From Paenibacillus sp. FSL R10-2734 (GTDB taxonomy: Bacteria > Bacillota > Bacilli > Paenibacillales > Paenibacillaceae): DNA of 64,000 nucleotides. Each line of letters opens with the position of its first letter. The stretch's first letter is position 1. The notes beneath the pieces were generated by a model, which saw nothing but the letters and a program-made list of their open reading frames with translations, ran no database searches and was not told the origin of the DNA. The DNA lies in the NCBI RefSeq assembly GCF_037963865.1, contig NZ_CP150170.1, forward strand, positions 7,006,001 to 7,070,000, written 5' to 3'. Position numbers and translations under genes: made by a program. Of the stretch, positions 31,625 to 40,561 are shown one piece after another.

Positions 31625-33184
31625 CTATACCGGCTGTGTCTTCTTTAAGTAAGCCCGCCACGTGATGCACCACTGTGCGGGATCATCTAGAGAAGATTCC
31701 ACATTCCGGTGAACAGTGCTATTGTGCGGAGCTAATTTGACGATATCTGGCTGCGTATAAGCTTCATTCGAAATATGGGTCAGCGCCTCGATATATTCAT
31801 CAAGATCTTCCTTCGAATAAGATTCAGTCGGCTCCAGAGTGAACGGCTGCGGAACGATGTACGGATGATGGGAGGTCCAATAATGCAGGCCGAAATCACA
31901 CATCCTACGGGTGATGTCTTCTGTCGTTACCCCAGTCTCATCGGTAAGCTGCTTCCAGCTGTACCGCACCTGTTCAAGACGCCGACCTTTGATGTAAGGA
32001 GCGCTGGCCCCGCGGATTTGCAGAATTTTGTGATACAGGTAGTTGTTATTCAGTACAGCGATCTGGGCCACATCCTTAAGGCCATCTGGGCCCAGGCTCA
32101 TAATCCAGGCGTAGGAGCGAAGCACAGTCTGGGCCACGCCGTGGAAGCTGCGGACTTTGCCGATGCTGTCGTCGTTTTGCTCTGCAAGGACATAACGACT
32201 GCCGTCCCAATCAACAAGTGGTCCCGGCAGGAAACGCTTCAGGGCATCTGTTACCCCAAGAGCGCCTGTAGCCGGCCCTCCGCACATGTGAGGTGCAGCA
32301 AAGGTCTTATGCAGGTTGAAGAAACACATATCAAACCCGGCTTCCTTGGCCCGGGTGATACCCAGCAGCCCATTCGCATTCGCTTGATCGTAGAAGCAGA
32401 TTCCTCCCGCTTCATGAACCACATCCGTGAACTCGCGGATACGATGATTGTATATGCCTGTGTCTTCCGGGTTTGCCACGACGAAACCAGCCGTGCGTTC
32501 GGAAATGGCATTCTTCAGCTTCTCCAGATCAGGGAATCCGTCTTCGTCTGGATGCAGTGTAATGATCTTATATCCCTTAACCGCTGCGGTCGCTGCTTGA
32601 GACGGATGTGAGAAGATGGTCGTAATGATCTCGTCCCGCTGGTCTCCCTCACCGCGTGAATCGTGATATGCGCGGACTATGGAAGCCATGGCCAGCAAGG
32701 CCTGGGTGCCACTGCTCGGCTGGAACGTGAAGGCATCCATCCCTGATATTTCACGCATCGCCTGGTCCAGCTTATAGTAGATTTCCAGGATTCCCTGAAC
32801 GGATCCGGCATCTTGAAGTGGATGCAGCTCCATCAGATTTGGGGTACGTATAAGCATTTCATTGATACGGGGAATATACTTCATCGTACATGTACCCTGT
32901 CCGATCTCAACGTTAAGATCCGAACCCAAAGTCTCTTGGGAGAGCCTTAAATAATGCCTAAGCACTTTGGCCTGACCGATCTCGGGCAGCGCCGGCGCTT
33001 CTTTTCGCCGCATGGCTGCTGGAATTCGGGCTGAGCCTTGCCCTACAGCCTCGGCAATCCCAACCTCTGTGCCTGGCGGGATTACTCCGCGCTCACCCGG
33101 CCGGTGAAGCTCGAAGATCACCGGTTCATCCCATTTGGCCTGGTGAAAGCGGCGCACCTTGTGGTCTCTACGAATCCGTCTCAT
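31625..33184 (-). CDS. GcvPB-like PLP-dependent enzyme subunit (divergent glycine dehydrogenase subunit 2)
   Basis: A 519-residue fold-type I PLP enzyme. The PLP lysine is Lys293 in FFNLHKTF, and TCTMKYIPRINEM matches the GcvPB substrate loop. But motifs that are nearly invariant in true glycine decarboxylase are changed: HGTNPASA-type becomes FSHPSQAATAA, NPNTLGLFE-type becomes NPEDTGIYNH, and STPHGGGGPGSG-type becomes AAPHMCGGPATG. The start at 33184 has GAGGAGG 6 bases upstream. It follows the GcvPA-like gene by 22 bases. No gcvH or gcvT is present, so this pair probably acts outside the standard glycine cleavage system, on glycine or another amino substrate. Confidence 0.82.
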   Translation of the reverse strand: MRRIRRDHKVRRFHQAKWDEPVIFELHRPGERGVIPPGTEVGIAEAVGQGSARIPAAMRRKEAPALPEIGQAKVLRHYLRLSQETLGSDLNVEIGQGTCTMKYIPRINEMLIRTPNLMELHPLQDAGSVQGILEIYYKLDQAMREISGMDAFTFQPSSGTQALLAMASIVRAYHDSRGEGDQRDEIITTIFSHPSQAATAAVKGYKIITLHPDEDGFPDLEKLKNAISERTAGFVVANPEDTGIYNHRIREFTDVVHEAGGICFYDQANANGLLGITRAKEAGFDMCFFNLHKTFAAPHMCGGPATGALGVTDALKRFLPGPLVDWDGSRYVLAEQNDDSIGKVRSFHGVAQTVLRSYAWIMSLGPDGLKDVAQIAVLNNNYLYHKILQIRGASAPYIKGRRLEQVRYSWKQLTDETGVTTEDITRRMCDFGLHYWTSHHPYIVPQPFTLEPTESYSKEDLDEYIEALTHISNEAYTQPDIVKLAPHNSTVHRNVESSLDDPAQWCITWRAYLKKTQPV

Positions 33185-33206
33185 GGCTTTCCTCCTCCTC
33201 TTCTGT

Positions 33207-34610
33207 CTATTGATTCTTGCAGACAATACTCTCGATAGCTGACGCAAGTCGGTTCAGATCTGCCTGCAAATGAATTTCAGTTACGCAATAAAGGGCACAT
33301 TGTCCCCACTGGGGATAAGTGGAGGACAGATCTTTTCCTCCGAAAATCCCTACTTCCAAAAGACGTTTATTAATCTCAGCAACAGACAATCCGGTCTGAT
33401 TGAAATCTAAGACAAATTCTTTGAAGAAGACTGTATCTTTGAATCGCAATGAAACCCCGGGAATGGCACACAGCATATCTGCAGCGTATTGGGATTTCTG
33501 CATAATGGTCTCCCCAACTTCCTGCATACCCGCTGGTCCAAGCAAGGATAGATAGACTCCGGCAGTAATTCCCCACAATGCTGTCTGTGTACCCACAGAC
33601 TCCTTCCCCTTCTCCCGGAGAGCAAAGGACGTACGCTCATAGGCCACATCGCCGAAGCCATACTCGCCTTCCACCTCAGTAGGAACAATACCGAACAGGC
33701 GGGACGGATATTCCATCACATAAGTTTCTTCATCCCGGGTAGCGATGAATCCGGCTTGCCCCCCTCCATAGTTCATGTGCATGCCCAGCGGCTGTAAATC
33801 CCCACAGATAATATCAGCGCCGTATCGGCTTGGAGGTTCCAATACGCCAAGGGAAATCGGATCAACACCTACTATAGAGATAGCGTTCACCGCGTGCACA
33901 AGCTCAGATATTTCAGCGCCTTGGTCCTCAACAACTCCAAGGTAACCCGGATTCTCGAAATAGAACGCCGCCGTTCCTTCCTCAAGCTTCCCCTGCAAAT
34001 CATCCAGATCTATCTTTCCTGTCACCGGATCAATCTCCACGTACCTAATTTCCATTACAGGTGTACAGTAATTGGTTATGATCTTGGCTTTATCCGGATC
34101 GACGGATCTTGGGAGCAATGCAATCCTGCGGCCTGTAATCCGACCTGCCATTCGGATGGCCGTGGAGGCTGCCTGTGCCCAGTCGAAGGTAGGGACGTTA
34201 ACTACGTCCATATCGACGAGCTCGGCCATCAGGCTCTGATATTCGAACAAGGACTGAAATCGGCCGTGGTCTTCGTAAGGCTCTCCTGCATAAGCCGTCA
34301 CGAACTCCGAGCGCTGATTAATTTCGTCGCATACAGCCGGAACAAAATGCTGCCAGCATCCAGCCCCGAGGAAGTTAATATAATCGGCGCCATGCTTGTT
34401 CTTCGCAAGCAGAGCCTCGATATGTCGACGAAGCTCATATTCATTCATAGCTGGAGGAAGATTCATCTCCCGCTTGAGCTTCAGACTGTCCGGAATCGCA
34501 TCATGCAGCTGGTCGATGGAGCTCAGACCGATTTCCTTCAGCATTGCCTCCCGGACTTCCGGTGTTGTATTCGGGATATAGGGATGGGCATAAGTTCTGT
34601 GTTCAGACAA
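33207..34610 (-). CDS. GcvPA-like PLP-enzyme subunit (divergent glycine dehydrogenase subunit 1)
   Basis: A 467-residue partner of the following gene, in the usual GcvPA-GcvPB order. The N-terminus (HPYIPNTTPEVREAMLKEIGLSS) and FLGAG..HFVPAVCDEI and RSEFVTAYAGEP are clearly of this family. The TPYQPEISQGTLQ-type motif that is strongly conserved in housekeeping GcvPA is replaced by GEPYEDHGRFQS, and later GGPYLGFFAT by GGQAGFIAT. The shared divergence of both subunits suggests they evolved together toward another substrate. It lies 54 bases after the SDR gene on the same strand. Confidence 0.82.
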   Translation of the reverse strand: MSEHRTYAHPYIPNTTPEVREAMLKEIGLSSIDQLHDAIPDSLKLKREMNLPPAMNEYELRRHIEALLAKNKHGADYINFLGAGCWQHFVPAVCDEINQRSEFVTAYAGEPYEDHGRFQSLFEYQSLMAELVDMDVVNVPTFDWAQAASTAIRMAGRITGRRIALLPRSVDPDKAKIITNYCTPVMEIRYVEIDPVTGKIDLDDLQGKLEEGTAAFYFENPGYLGVVEDQGAEISELVHAVNAISIVGVDPISLGVLEPPSRYGADIICGDLQPLGMHMNYGGGQAGFIATRDEETYVMEYPSRLFGIVPTEVEGEYGFGDVAYERTSFALREKGKESVGTQTALWGITAGVYLSLLGPAGMQEVGETIMQKSQYAADMLCAIPGVSLRFKDTVFFKEFVLDFNQTGLSVAEINKRLLEVGIFGGKDLSSTYPQWGQCALYCVTEIHLQADLNRLASAIESIVCKNQ

Positions 34611-34663
34611 GGATAACGCCTCCGTCCTTAAAAGGTTGATTTTAAGTGTTCATTTCTTAGTCG

Positions 34664-35446
34664 TTAGGCAATGCCTCCGCCGTCCACAACAAGTACACTT
34701 CCAGTGACCCAGGAAGACAGATCACTGGCTAGGAACAATACCGCATTCGCGATATCACGTGGTGTGCCCAGTCGCTCCAGTGGACGCCCCCCAGCCGAGG
34801 CTGCTAGGAAGACAGCTTCGTCCTGTTGAAGCTGCTTGGCTTCATCGCGCAGAAGCGGCGTATCCGTGTCACCTGGTGACACACAGTTCACGCGAATGTT
34901 CGCGGGGCCGTGGTCAATGGCCATAGCCCGGGTGAGGTTAACCACACCAGCTTTAGCCGCGCAGTAGGAAGCGGCACGGTCCCCGCCTTTAAGGCCCCAG
35001 CCGGAGCCGGTATTAATGATGCTGCCTCCTCCTCCGCGCTCCATCACCGGGATCATATATTTGGAGAGCAAATAGACTCCCTTAAGTGATACATTCATCA
35101 CCAGATCCCAGTCGGCTTCCTCAAGCTCGACCACGGTCTTGCGGCGGATAATCCCCGCATTGTTGAACAGAATATCGACTTTGCCGTATATGTTCTCAAT
35201 CTCCGAGGCTACACGCTTGCAGTCCTCCGAAGAGGAAACATCGCAGCGGTGGAAGCTGGCCGCCCCTCCCCGCCCTTTAATCTCATGAACAGCCTGCTCC
35301 CCTTGCCTTACATTGATGTCCAGCACAACGACATGTGCTCCGAAATCTGCAAGTAATCCGACCGTAGCAAGGCCAATCCCTGAAGCACCTCCGGTAACAA
35401 CAGCTATCTTTCCGCTTAAATTGAGTACATCCTGTGTGTGGAGCAT
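34664..35446 (-). CDS. Short-chain dehydrogenase/reductase
   Basis: A 260-residue classical SDR. Cofactor motif TGGASGIG near residue 15, an acidic residue after beta-2 (VVLDIN) favouring NAD, NNAG near residue 90, active-site Ser in INTGSG and YCAAK (Tyr-x-x-x-Lys), and a C-terminal TGSVLVVDGG. The start at 35446 (MLHTQDVL) has GGAGGGG 4 bases before it; an upstream in-frame frame is not used because it would enter the lacZ gene. It begins 14 bases after the lacZ stop. It probably oxidises a sugar or hydroxy acid in the same pathway. Confidence 0.88.
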   Translation of the reverse strand: MLHTQDVLNLSGKIAVVTGGASGIGLATVGLLADFGAHVVVLDINVRQGEQAVHEIKGRGGAASFHRCDVSSSEDCKRVASEIENIYGKVDILFNNAGIIRRKTVVELEEADWDLVMNVSLKGVYLLSKYMIPVMERGGGGSIINTGSGWGLKGGDRAASYCAAKAGVVNLTRAMAIDHGPANIRVNCVSPGDTDTPLLRDEAKQLQQDEAVFLAASAGGRPLERLGTPRDIANAVLFLASDLSSWVTGSVLVVDGGGIA

Positions 35447-35460
35447 GCTGCCCCCTCCTC

Positions 35461-38400
35461 TCATTGTTGTGATTGTGTTAACCCGAACAGCATTTGTCTG
35501 CCAAGCCACTCCGGTGTTGTATCTTCTGATATAAACGGAATAAGCAGAATACGGAATGTAAAAGCTTGCGATGTTACCTTATGATCCGGCATCTGGGCAG
35601 GTCCACAACTGTTGCTGCCCAGCCCATTCTGCCGGTAATCCAGATTCAGCGTGACAAAGTCACGCGGAACAAGCTCACTTGCATGTTGTGCCTCTTCAAG
35701 ATCCTTATCCGTATAACGGCGCGCGCTGAATTCAAGAGTCGGAATCCCCGCAGCAAGTAGACCAAGTCCGGATGCATCTGTAACGGATATCCATCTAACA
35801 TCCATTCGGTTCCCATTCTCCTGCGGATATATATATGGAGTGAATAGTCCATCAATTGAAGCTGTATACACTCCAACACGGCATGCCTCTTTGCTGTCTG
35901 AATAATTCTCACCGGGACCCCGGCCATACCATTTCACCCGATCCATGTCGCCTGGAATCTCCAACTGGAGTCCAATCTTAGGCAGCATTTCTGGCGGCTT
36001 ACCCTCCGGTGTGCCCTGCACATCCATAGTGATTTGCCCTATGCTGGTTACGGTATAGGTAGTTACACAACGGAAACCCCAATCAAAAACTGGCGGAGCA
36101 ATCCTTGAGCTTACAGTAATGCGAATGGTCCCTTCATCGAGTCGGGTCCAGCTAACCTCATCAACGCGTTCTGTTAGCCGGTCCAGATGCGCTTTGCGCC
36201 AGTCAGGCAGCACATACATGTCATTGTCGATCGGCGCACGCCAGAAATTCAGCCGCGGTCCGGCCTTCATCAGTTCCTTGCCATTCAGACGAAGCGAATC
36301 CATTCGCCCGCTCCGCGTGTCAAAGGCCATACGGATGTCATCATTTGCAAGAATGATCTGCCCAGCTGCTTCTGTGCAGTGAAGATTCTGCCTGATCAGT
36401 TGACTTCCCATCGGGATAACAGCAGCACTGGAGGGATCATCTGAATGGCCTGTATGACTATCGCCAACATGATTCCCCACCTCATCCCGCATTAGAAACT
36501 GGGCCCAAGCCACTTCATGACCTTGCTCCGCCCAAATACAGTCAGCCGAGATCGAGAAGCGGACATTCAGCCACCGTTCCGCATCCTCACTGCGAAAGAG
36601 AGCATCAATACTGTGTTCATAAGGAATCTCCACTTCCGACTGGCCGCCCGGGTTAATTTCTGGCAGTACAAGAACTCCGCTCTGAACGGTTCGCCCATCC
36701 ATGGTGATGCTCCAATCAGCATGAAGATGATCCAGTGTCAGGAAATCATAGCGGTTAATCACATTAACCTTGTTCCTGCTTATATACTCGACCCGAACCG
36801 GCTCGATAATTTTCTTATATTCAAGTAGACCCGGTGATGGCGTCCGATCCGGCCGGACCAGACCGTCTATGACGAAGTTGCTGTTATTGGGCACATCCCC
36901 GAAGTCCCCGCCATAAGCGTAATCGGCCTTCCCATCTACCGTCTTCCAGCTCAGCCCGTGGTCAATCCATTCCCACACAAAGCCGCCCTGCAGTCTGTCG
37001 TACTTATCAAAAGTATCAAAATATGGTCTTAATCCACCGGGTCCGTTGCCCATGGCATGTGCGAATTCACACAGAATGTGCGGCTTCGGATGGTCAGTCA
37101 GCTGACCGAAGCCTTCCATTTTCTCAACGGAGGAGTACATCGTGCTTACCACATCACAGACTTCCGCTTCACGGTCTTCTTCATAATGAATAAGCCGTGT
37201 CGGGTCAGCTTCTCTGCACCACTGCGCCATCGCCCGGAAATTGCAGCCGAAGCCGGACTCATTCCCAAGCGACCAGAAGATCACAGAAGGATGATTCTTG
37301 TCGCGCTCGACCATCCGCTGAATGCGCTCCACATAGGCTTCCTGCCAGGCGGGGTCGTCGCTGAGTCTGGAAATATTACCAAGCAGCTCGAACCCGTGTG
37401 TCTCTAGATCGGTCTCTTCCATAACATATAAGCCGTACTCATCACACAGATCATAGAACCGGGGATCATTCGGATAGTGAGCAGTTCTTACAGCGTTGAT
37501 ATTGTGTTGCTTCATCATCTTGATATCCTGTAGCATAGTGGAGACAGTGACTGTGCGACCTGTATCAGGGTGATGATCGTGACGGTTGACCCCTTTGAGC
37601 TGAATCGCCTGTCCGTTCATCAGAAACTGGCCGCCGCACACCTCAACTGTGCGGAATCCAACCCGCTGGGGCACCATCTCTACTGTCTTTCCACTCTCAT
37701 CCGACAAAGTGATCATCAAATGATATAAATTGGGGGTTTCCGCACTCCACAGTTCCGGCTGCCCTACCGGCATTACAAGCTGCACATCTCTTCCTGCAGT
37801 AACCTGATCCTCAGCTAGGGCAACAGATTCTCCAGTCCGCTTAAGCAGCTCAAGCCGCAGACGGCCTTGTATAGCTGCTTCCCCTTGTATGTTCACTTGA
37901 ACGGACAAGATCCCATCTCGGTAAGAATCATCCAGTTCCGTTATAATCCGATAATCGGCAATACGGAGGGAAGCAGGCTCGGATAACAGATACACATCTC
38001 TAAAAATCCCGCTCATCCACCACATATCCTGATCTTCCAGATAACTGCCGTCTGACCATTGGTACACTCTAACGGCTAAGGTATTGAGTCCCGATTTCAC
38101 ATAAGAAGTGAGATCGAATTCTGAGGTCAGACGACTGCCCTGACTGTATCCGACCGATTTACCGTTCACCCAGATATGAAACGCACTATCCACCCCGTCG
38201 AACTTAATGGCGACATTCCGCCCGTTCCAGGATTCGGGCAACATGAACTCTCTCACATAACTGCCTGTCGGATTCTCGTCAGGCACATGCGGGGGATCTG
38301 CCGGGAACGGATAATATAAGTCCGTATAATGTGGAGCTCCGTACCCTTGTAGCTGCCAGTGCCCCGGCACCTGAATCTCATCCCAGCCGGAAGTATCATA

Positions 38401-38619
38401 CTCTTCCTCGTAGAAGTGGTCTGGAGCCCACTTTGGCCCTTTGGCATAATTGAATTTCCACATGCCGTTCAAGGATTTGAACCAGGGTGAGCTTCCCCTA
38501 TTGTAGGTTAGTGCCCCTGACGAGTCAGAAAAGGGGATGAAGTAAGCCCGGCTTTTGGCCCGCCCTCGCTGAAGGACGTCAAGATCATCCCAATCCCTCC
38601 CGTTAGTTTGCTGTGTCAT
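35461..38619 (-). CDS. lacZ: Beta-galactosidase, GH2 family, LacZ type
   Basis: A 1052-residue cytosolic glycoside hydrolase of full LacZ length: sugar-binding domain, Ig-like domains, TIM barrel and the C-terminal Bgal_small domain (about 780-1040). Catalytic acid/base Glu454 in SLGNESG; nucleophile Glu518 in ILCEFAHAMGNG; GVNRHDHHPDTG at 343-354 contributes His/Asp active-site residues. There is no signal peptide, so its substrate must be imported, presumably by the CUT1 transporter encoded just upstream (stop 38737, gap 117 bases). The real glycosidic substrate may be a beta-galactoside or a related beta-linked sugar. Confidence 0.93.
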   Translation of the reverse strand: MTQQTNGRDWDDLDVLQRGRAKSRAYFIPFSDSSGALTYNRGSSPWFKSLNGMWKFNYAKGPKWAPDHFYEEEYDTSGWDEIQVPGHWQLQGYGAPHYTDLYYPFPADPPHVPDENPTGSYVREFMLPESWNGRNVAIKFDGVDSAFHIWVNGKSVGYSQGSRLTSEFDLTSYVKSGLNTLAVRVYQWSDGSYLEDQDMWWMSGIFRDVYLLSEPASLRIADYRIITELDDSYRDGILSVQVNIQGEAAIQGRLRLELLKRTGESVALAEDQVTAGRDVQLVMPVGQPELWSAETPNLYHLMITLSDESGKTVEMVPQRVGFRTVEVCGGQFLMNGQAIQLKGVNRHDHHPDTGRTVTVSTMLQDIKMMKQHNINAVRTAHYPNDPRFYDLCDEYGLYVMEETDLETHGFELLGNISRLSDDPAWQEAYVERIQRMVERDKNHPSVIFWSLGNESGFGCNFRAMAQWCREADPTRLIHYEEDREAEVCDVVSTMYSSVEKMEGFGQLTDHPKPHILCEFAHAMGNGPGGLRPYFDTFDKYDRLQGGFVWEWIDHGLSWKTVDGKADYAYGGDFGDVPNNSNFVIDGLVRPDRTPSPGLLEYKKIIEPVRVEYISRNKVNVINRYDFLTLDHLHADWSITMDGRTVQSGVLVLPEINPGGQSEVEIPYEHSIDALFRSEDAERWLNVRFSISADCIWAEQGHEVAWAQFLMRDEVGNHVGDSHTGHSDDPSSAAVIPMGSQLIRQNLHCTEAAGQIILANDDIRMAFDTRSGRMDSLRLNGKELMKAGPRLNFWRAPIDNDMYVLPDWRKAHLDRLTERVDEVSWTRLDEGTIRITVSSRIAPPVFDWGFRCVTTYTVTSIGQITMDVQGTPEGKPPEMLPKIGLQLEIPGDMDRVKWYGRGPGENYSDSKEACRVGVYTASIDGLFTPYIYPQENGNRMDVRWISVTDASGLGLLAAGIPTLEFSARRYTDKDLEEAQHASELVPRDFVTLNLDYRQNGLGSNSCGPAQMPDHKVTSQAFTFRILLIPFISEDTTPEWLGRQMLFGLTQSQQ

Positions 38620-38736
38620 GGTTCATTTCTCCTCTCTTTTCTCTACTCTGCGCTGTGTGCTATTGGTTCAGTTCTGTTCTCTGTTCCTTGTCAAATTTGC
38701 CATTCTCTATTAGCTTCCTGTACCCGTAACGGCCAG

Positions 38737-39549
38737 CTAACCTTTAATGCCCGTAGTCGCAATGCCTCCAACAATGTAGCGCTGAGCGAAGAAAAAGATC
38801 GTCAACGGTGGGATCGAGATCAGACAAGTAATCGCCATAATAGACTGCATATCCACACCGAACATCCCTTTAAACTGCGATAGTCCCAGGGTCAATGTGT
38901 ATTTCGTCTGGTCGTTAAGGAAAATAAGCGGACCAAGATAATCGTTCCAGCAGCCCATCATCTGGAACACAGCAACCAGGATCAGCGAGGGCCCCATCAG
39001 TGGAACAATAACCCGCGTCAACACAGTAAACTTGCTGGCACCATCGATTGTAGCTGCTTCGTCCAGCTCACGCGGAATGGTGAGAATGAACTGACGCAGC
39101 AGGAAAATGAAATAGGCGGACCCAAAGAAAGACGGTACAATAAGGGGTTTAAGCGTATTAATCCATTCCAGTAGATTGAACAACATATACTGTGGGATCA
39201 TGGTGACTTCCCAGGGTATCATCATTGTTGCCAGCACAACCAGGAACAGAAAGTCCCTGCCCTTGAATTGGAATCTGGCGAATCCATAGGCAACGAGCGT
39301 GCATGAAATCAGTTGACCGAGCGTCGATAGAATGGTAATAATCAGTGTATTTTTCAGAAACATATTGAAGGGCTGAATATTCCACGCCTCTGCAAAATTG
39401 CTGAACTTCCATACAGAAGGAATCCACTTTGGTGGAAAAAGATACAGCTCGGACTGTGACTTGAGCGCAGTCGTAACCGCCCAGAACAGCGGAGCCATGA
39501 ACAACAGTGAAAAAAAGAGCAGCAGCACGTATACGAGTATTTTCTTCAC
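38737..39549 (-). CDS. Sugar ABC transporter permease, MalG type (CUT1)
   Basis: A 270-residue inner-membrane protein with six helices. The EAA loop, ELDEAATIDGASKFTVLTRVIVPLMGP, near residue 185, contacts the ATPase. The start overlaps the stop of the other permease gene by four bases. No ATPase gene is present here, as usual for CUT1 loci of Paenibacillus, which share an MsmX-type ATPase encoded elsewhere. Confidence 0.92.
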   Translation of the reverse strand: MKKILVYVLLLFFSLLFMAPLFWAVTTALKSQSELYLFPPKWIPSVWKFSNFAEAWNIQPFNMFLKNTLIITILSTLGQLISCTLVAYGFARFQFKGRDFLFLVVLATMMIPWEVTMIPQYMLFNLLEWINTLKPLIVPSFFGSAYFIFLLRQFILTIPRELDEAATIDGASKFTVLTRVIVPLMGPSLILVAVFQMMGCWNDYLGPLIFLNDQTKYTLTLGLSQFKGMFGVDMQSIMAITCLISIPPLTIFFFAQRYIVGGIATTGIKG

Positions 39550-40535
39550 AAAGAACGTCTCCTTCCTTGAGCCTTCAGCTTCTTCTGAGGATTCTTCTTC
39601 ATTTCACCTTCGTAGAACACCCAGGCTTCCGAGGATTTGAACACAAAGAAGGTCAAGCTGAGCACGATCAGGAACATGAACCAGGCGTTAGCTGCCGAGT
39701 ACCCCATTTTGAAATACTTAAACGCATTCTCATACATGTACATGGCATAGAAATAAGTCGCTTTCATTGGCCCACCTCCGGTCAGCAATAAAGCCAGGGT
39801 CAGCTGCTGGAAGGCTGCAATGATAGAAGTAATCAAGTTGAATAAGATCGTCGGCGTGATCATGGGGATCGTCACACTGAAGAATTGTCTGAGCACGCCT
39901 GCCCCATCAATGGAAGCGGATTCATAAAGATCTTTCGGTATCCCTTTGAGGCCAGCCAGAAAGATCAGCATCATCGAGCCTTGTCCCCAGAGACTTGCGA
40001 CCACCATCGCTACTAATGACCACTGCTTGTCGTTAAGCCAATCAGGGCCCTGAATACCGATCAGGGACAGGAAGTAATTCAGAATCCCATAATCACCGCT
40101 GTATACCCAAGACCAGATCATAGCCAGAGCGACACCGGATATAACGGAGGGAATATAAAAGGCTGTCCGGAATATAGCACTGCCACGTGTCTTCTGATTC
40201 AAGAGAATCGCAAGCCCAAGTGCCACAATGATGTTCAATGGAACAAACAGCGCCGCAAATTTGAGGGTGACCCCGAGTGAGGTCCAGAACAACGGGTCAT
40301 CCGTGAACATATCTGCATAATTGCCAAACCCGATAAAACGTACTTCGCCGACAATCGGCCAATCGAAAAAAGAGATGATAAGGGAAAATAACAATGGCCC
40401 CAAGGTGAACACGAGGAATCCGAAGATCCAAGGAAAAATGAAGAGGTAGGGAACAACCCTACCCCATCTACGTTTTCGTGTAGGCTTGAGTTGGGCCTTA
40501 GGTTCCCCTGCTTGATGCAGAAAGGTCTGAGCCAT
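39546..40535 (-). CDS. Sugar ABC transporter permease, MalF/UgpA type (CUT1)
   Basis: A 329-residue permease with six helices after a basic N-terminal tail (KPTRKRRWGR). The EAA loop is DLYESASIDGAGVLRQFFSVTIPM. It is encoded 26 bases after the binding-protein gene and forms a heterodimer with the following permease. Confidence 0.92.
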   Translation of the reverse strand: MAQTFLHQAGEPKAQLKPTRKRRWGRVVPYLFIFPWIFGFLVFTLGPLLFSLIISFFDWPIVGEVRFIGFGNYADMFTDDPLFWTSLGVTLKFAALFVPLNIIVALGLAILLNQKTRGSAIFRTAFYIPSVISGVALAMIWSWVYSGDYGILNYFLSLIGIQGPDWLNDKQWSLVAMVVASLWGQGSMMLIFLAGLKGIPKDLYESASIDGAGVLRQFFSVTIPMITPTILFNLITSIIAAFQQLTLALLLTGGGPMKATYFYAMYMYENAFKYFKMGYSAANAWFMFLIVLSLTFFVFKSSEAWVFYEGEMKKNPQKKLKAQGRRRSL

Positions 40536-40561
40536 CTCTTAACCTTCTTTCTGTAAATGTG

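Noticed and set aside
31775..32611. 278-codon plus-strand frame
   Set aside because: Antisense shadow of the GcvPB-like gene; no ribosome site, no family features, whereas the minus-strand protein has clear motifs.
31625..34610. Standard glycine cleavage system
   Set aside because: gcvT and gcvH are absent and key motifs are altered in both subunits, so the housekeeping role is not claimed.
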